Positions 58,957 to 64,000 of a DNA stretch of 64,000 bases are shown piece after piece. The position numbers were made by a program, and so were the translations under genes. This DNA comes from Pseudomonas putida NBRC 14164 (GTDB lineage: Bacteria; Pseudomonadota; Gammaproteobacteria; Pseudomonadales; Pseudomonadaceae). The notes beneath the pieces were generated by a model that saw nothing but the letters and a program-made list of their open reading frames with translations, ran no database searches and was not told the origin of the DNA. Position 1 is the stretch's first letter; every line of letters begins with the position of its first letter. Location of the stretch: contig NC_021505.1 in assembly GCF_000412675.1 (NCBI RefSeq), positions 3,838,501 to 3,902,500 on the forward strand, in the 5' to 3' direction.

Positions 58957-59853
58957 ATGGACAGCCTCAGCGGGTTCGTGGTTTTCAATCGGGTGGCCGA
59001 AACCCGCAGCTTCGTCGCCGCCGGCCAGTCGCTGGGCATCACTGCCTCGGCCGTGGGCAAACGCGTGGCGCGCCTGGAAAGCCGCCTGGGCGTGCGCCTG
59101 TTCCACCGCAGCACACGCAGCATTACCCTCACCGCCGAAGGCACGATGTTCCTCGAGCGCAGCCGGCGCATCCTTGCCGAAATAGAGGCCACCGAGCAGG
59201 AACTGTCGCAGGCCAGCGAAACGCCGCGCGGGCGCCTGCGGGTGAGCATGCCGCAGGTGACCAGACTGGTAATGCCGGCACTGGCCGAGTTCATGGCACT
59301 GTACCCACAGGTTGAACTGGACCTGGACTTCTCCGACCGCATGGTGGATATCGTCGGCGAAGGCTTCGATGTGGTGATGCGCGGCGGGCAGCCGGTGGAC
59401 TCCCGGCTCAGCGCCAAATTCCTGGGGCACTTTCAGCACCGCCTGGTGGCCTCGCCCGAGTACCTGCGCGAACGCGGCACACCCTTGCACCCACGCGACC
59501 TGGCGGCGCATACCTGCCTGCATTATCGATTCCCCAGCAACGGCAAGCTGGAAACCTGGCCGCTGCGCCAGGAGCATCCCGAGCAAGCCTATGACATCCC
59601 CATCTCGATGGTCTGCAACCACGTCGAAACACGCGTCTGCTTTGCCTTGAACCACCGCGGCATTACCTGTCTGCCGGACTTCAACGTGGGTCGTGAATTG
59701 GCCAATGGCTCGCTGGTCAGTGTGCTCGACGACTTCATGGAACGGCGCGGTAGCTTCTATCTGCTGTGGCCGTCCGGGCGGCAGATGCCGCCGAAGTTGC
59801 GGGTGTTCATCGATTTCATGCTCGAGCGGGTGTTCAACCGTACAGGTAATTGA
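58957..59853 (+). CDS. LysR-family transcriptional regulator
   Basis: A 298-residue regulator of the CrgA/AaeR-like group. The helix-turn-helix is at about 17-60 (SFVAAGQSLGITASAVGKRV; LESRLGVRLFHRSTRSITLT) and the effector-binding domain from about 90 on. AGGAA precedes ATG 58957. It is divergent from the MFS exporter, the likely target. Its last 20 bp overlap the end of the next LysR gene on the other strand. Confidence 0.9.
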   Translation: MDSLSGFVVFNRVAETRSFVAAGQSLGITASAVGKRVARLESRLGVRLFHRSTRSITLTAEGTMFLERSRRILAEIEATEQELSQASETPRGRLRVSMPQVTRLVMPALAEFMALYPQVELDLDFSDRMVDIVGEGFDVVMRGGQPVDSRLSAKFLGHFQHRLVASPEYLRERGTPLHPRDLAAHTCLHYRFPSNGKLETWPLRQEHPEQAYDIPISMVCNHVETRVCFALNHRGITCLPDFNVGRELANGSLVSVLDDFMERRGSFYLLWPSGRQMPPKLRVFIDFMLERVFNRTGN

Positions 59854-60754
59854 TGTCCTTGTAGGCCAGTGGTGGAACCTGGCCCAGCAGGAAGTCGCGC
59901 AGCTTGTGCATCTGCCGCGCTTTAGGGCTGGCCTTTAGCCAGGTCATGTAGTACCCGTCACCGGTGGCCACTGCGTGCTTGAACGGCGTGACCAGGCGCC
60001 CGGCCTGCAGGTCGGCACTGGCCAGCACCAGGTCGACCACCGAAATACCCAGGCCTTGCTGGGCAGCCGAAATGCCCTGGTCGAGCGTATCGAACACTTG
60101 CCCCTGGTCGATGCTGATCTCCAGTGCGCCCATCCGCGCCAGCCAGCGTCGCCAGTCGCGCCGGTCGGGTGACGGGTGCAGGAACTCGCATTGGGCGAGG
60201 TCTGCGAGGGCCGGTTGAGGCTGTGGCATGTAGTCGGGCTGGCACACCGGGATCAGCCATTCATCGAACAGCTTGAAACTCTCGATATCAGCGGGAAAAC
60301 GCCCGCTGGCCAACAGGATGGCGCAGTCGTAGGGCTCGGAATAGAAGTCCACGGTGTCGATATCCATCCACACGCTGGACAGTTGCACGCTGCAGTTGTC
60401 ATCGGCCTTCTTGAACGCATCCAGCGCCCGCAACAGCCAGCGCATGGTGAGCGTTGACGGCGCCTTCAGGCGCAGGCCGTAGCGGTCCTGGCGCAGCAAC
60501 GCGCAGGCATTTTCGATGATCTTGAAGCCAACCTTCAGCTCCTGCGACAGCAGGCGCCCGTGCTCGGTCAGGCTCAGTTTCGGGCCACGCCGCTCGAACA
60601 GGTCGCAGCCAAACAGGGCTTCCAGGGTCTTGATGTGATGGCTGACCGCCCCCTGGGTCAGGGCCAGTTCTTCCGCCGCACGGGTAAAAGAGCCATAGCG
60701 AGAGGCCACCTCGAAGGCACGCAGGGCGTGCAAGGCCTGAATCCGTTCCGACAT
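59834..60754 (-). CDS. LysR-family regulator, GcvA type
   Basis: A 306-residue regulator. The start IQALHALRAFEVASRYGSFT followed by AAEELALTQGAVSHHIKTLE is characteristic of the GcvA subgroup. It is divergent from the YqcI-LysE-SGNH operon with 159 bp between starts, so that operon is the probable target. Effectors of this subgroup are often amino acids, which fits the LysE exporter. Confidence 0.9.
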   Translation of the reverse strand: MSERIQALHALRAFEVASRYGSFTRAAEELALTQGAVSHHIKTLEALFGCDLFERRGPKLSLTEHGRLLSQELKVGFKIIENACALLRQDRYGLRLKAPSTLTMRWLLRALDAFKKADDNCSVQLSSVWMDIDTVDFYSEPYDCAILLASGRFPADIESFKLFDEWLIPVCQPDYMPQPQPALADLAQCEFLHPSPDRRDWRRWLARMGALEISIDQGQVFDTLDQGISAAQQGLGISVVDLVLASADLQAGRLVTPFKHAVATGDGYYMTWLKASPKARQMHKLRDFLLGQVPPLAYKDINYLYG

Positions 60755-60913
60755 GGCGACGTCCCGAGCATGAACAAGACTAATAGTAGGTCATAGTTCC
60801 ACGCGTTTTACAACGTCGAGAGCGTCTCGGAAAATGCAGGTAAATAATAAACATAACCAAGATCCTGCCTGCATATGACTGGAACGTTCACTTAATCAAC
60901 GCCTGGGGAAATC

Positions 60914-61702
60914 ATGTTTACGGGATATGGAAATTGCTATCGCCTGGATGCGCTAGAGCAGGCCGTTGAACATGGATGCAATACGCAACACTGGACCTTC
61001 AAAACCATAGAACACTTTCGCAGTATCCTTGCCAACCCCGACTTCCCTTGCCTGTTCGGCCGCAAGGCGGTAAATGGCGAAACCTGCCACATCCTCTTCG
61101 CCCGCGCCGAGCAACTGGCCGATGACATCGCCCAGGGCCTGGCCGACTACGTGGGTACCGTCGCCCCGATCACACCCAAGCAGCGCATCGGCAGCCCACT
61201 GGTGGTGTTTCTCGAAACCGCCGCCGATTACACCCTGGCCGAACAGCAGGCGCTGGCCTGGAAGGTGTTGCGTGGCGTGCATGCGCGCGACCCGCACCCC
61301 TGGCCGCAAGGCATGCCCACCGACCCCGACGACAACGGCTGGTCGTTCTGCTATGCCGGCATGCCCTTGTTCATCAACATGAACTTCCCCGGCCACCAGC
61401 AGATGAAAAGCCGCAACCTGGGGCATCACATCACCTTCGTCATCAATCCACGGGCGAACTTCGACGAAGTGGCCAACGCCAACACCGAGAGTGGCAAACG
61501 CATCCGCGAGCGCATACGCGAGCGCGTGCACCACTACAACGACGGCGTCATGCCCGACACCCTTGGCTTTTTCGGCGACACCGACAACTACGAATGGAAG
61601 CAATACCAACTGCAGGAGACAGGCTCGCTCAACCCGTCACGCTGCCCGTTCCACGCACATGCCGCACACCCTGCGACACCCGACTTACTGATCGAGAACT
61701 GA
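60914..61702 (+). CDS. YqcI/YcgG-family protein
   Basis: A 262-residue soluble protein of the YqcI/YcgG family. Conserved blocks are PDFPCLFGRKAVNGETCHIL, PHPWPQGMPTDPDDNGWSFC, NMNFPGHQQMKSRNLG and the C-terminal NPSRCPFHAH. Some relatives have been reported as haem-dependent N-oxygenases in natural-product pathways; whether this one is such an enzyme cannot be told from sequence. GGGGAA precedes the ATG. It is followed after 2 bp by a LysE exporter, which suggests that its product or substrate is an amino-acid derivative. Confidence 0.82.
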   Translation: MFTGYGNCYRLDALEQAVEHGCNTQHWTFKTIEHFRSILANPDFPCLFGRKAVNGETCHILFARAEQLADDIAQGLADYVGTVAPITPKQRIGSPLVVFLETAADYTLAEQQALAWKVLRGVHARDPHPWPQGMPTDPDDNGWSFCYAGMPLFINMNFPGHQQMKSRNLGHHITFVINPRANFDEVANANTESGKRIRERIRERVHHYNDGVMPDTLGFFGDTDNYEWKQYQLQETGSLNPSRCPFHAHAAHPATPDLLIEN

Positions 61703-61704
61703 CC

Positions 61705-62331
61705 GTGAATACCGCACTCACCTTCACCTATGCCCTCACCGTCCTGCTGCTCATCGCCACCCCCGGCCCGGTGGTGGCGCTGATCGTCAACACTGCGGCT
61801 GCCTCCGGCTCGCGCAAGGCCATGTTCACCGCCGTTGGCACCAACTGGGCCTCACTGGTGCTGATCGGCGCCGCAGCCTGGATCATCCTCACCAGCGCCG
61901 CCATCGACAAGGCATGGCTCAGTACCATGAGCCTGTTGGGTTGCCTGTTCATCGGCTACATCGCCGTGGGCACGCTGAGGGACGCCCTGCAGGCGCCGGC
62001 CCCGGAGGCGGCGAGCGAGGCGCCCAAGGCCGCGCGTGGCGGGCTGCTGCAAGGCTTCATGGTGGGTATTTCCAACCCCAAGGACATCATCTTCTTCATC
62101 GCCTTCTTCCCACAGTTCATCCAGATCACCGAGTCGTTCGGCAAAAGCATGGTGGTGTTGTCGCTGCTGTGGGTGGCCATCGACTTCGCCGTGCTCAGCC
62201 TGTACATCTTCGCCATCGGCAAAATCGCCTCGCAGCGCAGCAACCGCGTGATCAGCCTGGCTTCGGGCGTTGCCCTGCTGCTGATCGCCGCCGGCGGCCT
62301 GCTGTACAACCTTAACGAACTGGCGGCCTGA
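61705..62331 (+). CDS. LysE/RhtB-family amino acid exporter
   Basis: A 208-residue membrane protein with six helices. The LysE motif PGPVVALIVNTAAASG ends helix 1, and NPKDIIFFIAFFPQF is the conserved block of helix 4. These carriers export amino acids or homoserine-lactone-like compounds. The GTG at 61705 is 2 bp after the YqcI stop and in the position of the family start, so the pair is translationally coupled. Confidence 0.9.
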   Translation: MNTALTFTYALTVLLLIATPGPVVALIVNTAAASGSRKAMFTAVGTNWASLVLIGAAAWIILTSAAIDKAWLSTMSLLGCLFIGYIAVGTLRDALQAPAPEAASEAPKAARGGLLQGFMVGISNPKDIIFFIAFFPQFIQITESFGKSMVVLSLLWVAIDFAVLSLYIFAIGKIASQRSNRVISLASGVALLLIAAGGLLYNLNELAA

Positions 62332-62370
62332 CCCTGATGCGAAGTGCCCGTTGCAACAGAAGGAAAGACC

Positions 62371-63453
62371 ATGACAGCGACTGATATGAGCCCGCCTCCT
62401 TCGCCGCTGCAACAGGACTACCAGCGCTTTCTGCTGCTGGGCAGCCGCCGTGCGCCGCACACTGTGCACGTGCATGAAACCGGCTACCGCTCCGGCACCA
62501 TCAACACCGATGCCCTTGGCCTGCGCTACAGCCATTGCGCCGGGAAGCGTTTTTCGGCGGCCGAACGCGGCGGCGCTTCACGTATCAACCTGCTGGTCGG
62601 CGGCTCCACGGCCTTGGGCATCGGCGCCAGCTCCGACGAACACACGGTGGCCTCGCACCTGTCGGCGCTCACCGGCGAGGTCTGGCTGAGCCTGGCCGGT
62701 TGCGGGCTCAATGCCAGCCAGGAGCTGCTTATGTTCCTGACTCACCAGCACCGCCTTAGCCAGCTCGGCCACGTGGTGGTGCTCAGCGGCCTCAACAGCC
62801 TGGCCCACGAAGCGCTGAGTGAAGTGCTCGGCAGCCCCAACAACCCACTGCACGCTAAGGCCTACCAGGCTTTTCTCAACAGTTTCAGCGAAGGCCTGCA
62901 GCCTGCCGCACCACCCCGCAGGCCGTCACTGTGGCGGCGCATCGGCCAGGCCCTGACCACGCCTGCGGCCCAAGCTCCGGTCATCTGGCCGCTTTCGCCC
63001 CCGGAAAAGCGCCTGGCCCGCGCGGCCGACAGCATTGGCCGCACCTTGCGTCAGTGGGACCGGCTGCTGGCAGACAGCCACGCTACCCTCACCTTCATCC
63101 TGCAGCCGTTGCTGCCCTGGTGCCGGGACACCCTGCCTGCTGGCGAGCAGGCCATGCTGGCCGCCCTGGAACAACAACCGGCAAACTTCGACCGGCTGCT
63201 GGACGGCGCATTCGACAGCCAGTTGCACTCGGCCTTCTTCCGCCGCATCAAAAGCCAGGCCGACCCGGTGCCCTGCTATGACATGAACGGCATGCTCAGC
63301 AGCTCGCCAGTGTTCGGCGCTGACCTGTTCATCGACCGCCTGCACCTGAACGACCTGGGCAACAACGCCCTGGCCAAGGTCATTACCGCCAAGCTTGGCC
63401 TGGCCCAGGAAAAACACGCTCAACGCAAGGTCACGCCGATCAAGCTCGTCTGA
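62371..63453 (+). CDS. SGNH-hydrolase-like protein of unknown function
   Basis: A 360-residue protein without signal peptide. LVGGSTALGIGASSDEHT has the nucleophile-Ser block of SGNH/GDSL hydrolases, VVVLSGLNSLAHEAL has the position of the Asn block, and DRLHLNDLGNNALA matches the catalytic DxxH block. So an esterase-type fold is likely. GAAGGAAAG precedes ATG 62371. It is third in the operon with YqcI and LysE genes (39-bp gap). The specific substrate is unknown. Confidence 0.75.
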   Translation: MTATDMSPPPSPLQQDYQRFLLLGSRRAPHTVHVHETGYRSGTINTDALGLRYSHCAGKRFSAAERGGASRINLLVGGSTALGIGASSDEHTVASHLSALTGEVWLSLAGCGLNASQELLMFLTHQHRLSQLGHVVVLSGLNSLAHEALSEVLGSPNNPLHAKAYQAFLNSFSEGLQPAAPPRRPSLWRRIGQALTTPAAQAPVIWPLSPPEKRLARAADSIGRTLRQWDRLLADSHATLTFILQPLLPWCRDTLPAGEQAMLAALEQQPANFDRLLDGAFDSQLHSAFFRRIKSQADPVPCYDMNGMLSSSPVFGADLFIDRLHLNDLGNNALAKVITAKLGLAQEKHAQRKVTPIKLV

Positions 63454-63474
63454 CAGTTGTCGACTGGTCTTCCG

Positions 63475-63493
63475 GCCACCCCCATTGGGTGGC
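63475..63493 (+). terminator. Hairpin after the SGNH-like gene
   Basis: GCCACCC-CCATT-GGGTGGC forms a 7-bp stem 21 bp after the stop codon. No T tract follows. Confidence 0.5.
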
Positions 63494-63533
63494 TAGAATA
63501 GGCCGTCGTTCCGATTTTCCAGAGGCGTACGCT

Positions 63534-63594
63534 TGACCGCCATTAACATCGAAGCCGCCCATCCTTGCCTGGCCGCCCACGGGGCTTGCCTGTG
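63534..63594 (+). other. Possible 20-codon leader peptide frame
   Basis: TTG 63534, preceded by AGAGG, opens MTAINIEAAHPCLAAHGACL and stops at TGA 63592-63594, overlapping the GTG start of the next gene. Good spacing and the overlap suggest translational coupling, but chance is not excluded. Confidence 0.3.
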
Positions 63595-64000
63595 AGCCGC
63601 ATGCGACGCCTGCCCCCGCTGTTGGCCGCCCTGATGCCGCTGGCTGCGCACGCGCTGGAGGTGCGCATCGACCCTCACGCCGACCTGCTCTATCGCCAGG
63701 CCTTGCCGCTGCTGGAGCAGGCCGATAACCAGGGCGACGATACCAGTACCCTGCGCACCGCCTTGGGCGGCGATCCCGAGCTAAGCCGCCAGGGCCAGGC
63801 CATGGCCCATACGCTGCCGACAGCGGTTGCCCTGTTGAAAAAGTCGGTAGAGCTGGGCCATCCGGTCGCCCAGTACCGCCTGGCGCTGTACTACATGACT
63901 TACCTGCCCGCCGCGCAAATTCCGGATGCCGCTTGTCCATTGCTCGAAGCCAGTCTCAAGCAGGGGTTTGCCGCACCCGCGCCAGCGATCGCCACCTGGT
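63592..64000 (+). CDS. Sel1-like-repeat protein, N-terminal fragment
   Basis: The first 136 residues are in the window; the gene runs off the edge. A signal peptide (LPPLLAALMPLAAHALE) leads to an alpha-helical region with a Sel1-like unit (ALLKKSVELGHPVAQYRLAL, then a second unit around LLEASLKQGFAAPAPAIA). Such repeats mediate protein contacts in the periplasm. GTG 63592 overlaps the small frame before it; ATG 63601 is the alternative start. Confidence 0.7.
   Translation, partial: MSRMRRLPPLLAALMPLAAHALEVRIDPHADLLYRQALPLLEQADNQGDDTSTLRTALGGDPELSRQGQAMAHTLPTAVALLKKSVELGHPVAQYRLALYYMTYLPAAQIPDAACPLLEASLKQGFAAPAPAIATW

Overview
The window is 64 kb of a GC-rich Gammaproteobacterial chromosome, almost certainly Pseudomonas of the P. 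putida group. The grounds are the P. putida-type REP palindromes (TTCGCGGG...CCCGCTCCCAC) paired between genes, an OprD-type porin, an LpxO-type lipid A hydroxylase, a FecI/FecR/TonB-receptor set, a 786-residue DNA polymerase II, and codon use strongly biased to G/C third positions. I saw no rRNA, tRNA, CRISPR array, insertion sequence or prophage.

Layout. 1-4.7 kb: the edge of an MFS exporter, a WD40/PQQ-like protein, a YahK-type alcohol dehydrogenase with a divergent AraC regulator, then a TetR regulator divergent from a flavodoxin-fold quinone reductase. 5.4-9.5 kb: fecI-fecR-receptor iron signalling. 9.5-13.1 kb: ThpR, LpxO, an AhpD-like protein, GNAT, and an outer-membrane protein. 13.2-22 kb: two cobalamin riboswitches, the first before a TonB receptor and the second before a five-gene operon (binding protein, permease, ATPase, pseudoazurin, OprD porin). 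22-29.9 kb: small proteins, a Cache-GGDEF cyclase, an orphan ParA, DUF2946 plus a third TonB receptor, and a lipoprotein. 30-37.2 kb: an MHS transporter and a czcCBA efflux operon. 37.5-38.8 kb: aroQ-aroE. 38.8-46 kb: a metal/redox island with a DUF2790-thioredoxin operon, a two-component system, DoxX, and a bufferin-like RiPP locus (EF-hand/EGKCG-repeat precursor, DUF692 enzyme, DUF2063 partner), plus DUF4174. 46-55 kb: two giant tandem proteins with a toxin-like N-terminal region, LRRs and a NEL-type E3 ubiquitin ligase domain; the second is interrupted by an in-frame TAG. 55-60.8 kb: polB, an MFS exporter, and two LysR regulators. 60.9-63.5 kb: a YqcI/YcgG-LysE-SGNH operon. 63.6 kb to the end: the start of a Sel1-like protein.

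The most interesting part is 39.4-45.9 kb. The two-component system, doxX, the bufferin precursor and the DUF2790-thioredoxin operon all carry paired GATACA-like elements in their upstream regions, spaced 10-11 bp. This suggests one regulon for copper (or related thiophilic metal) sequestration. The precursor's Shine-Dalgarno also lies inside a perfect hairpin arm. Other metal-linked genes nearby are czcCBA with a CzcR/CopR-like box, the pseudoazurin, and DUF2946 with its receptor. Assignments rest on reading motifs and gene order; no database search was run.
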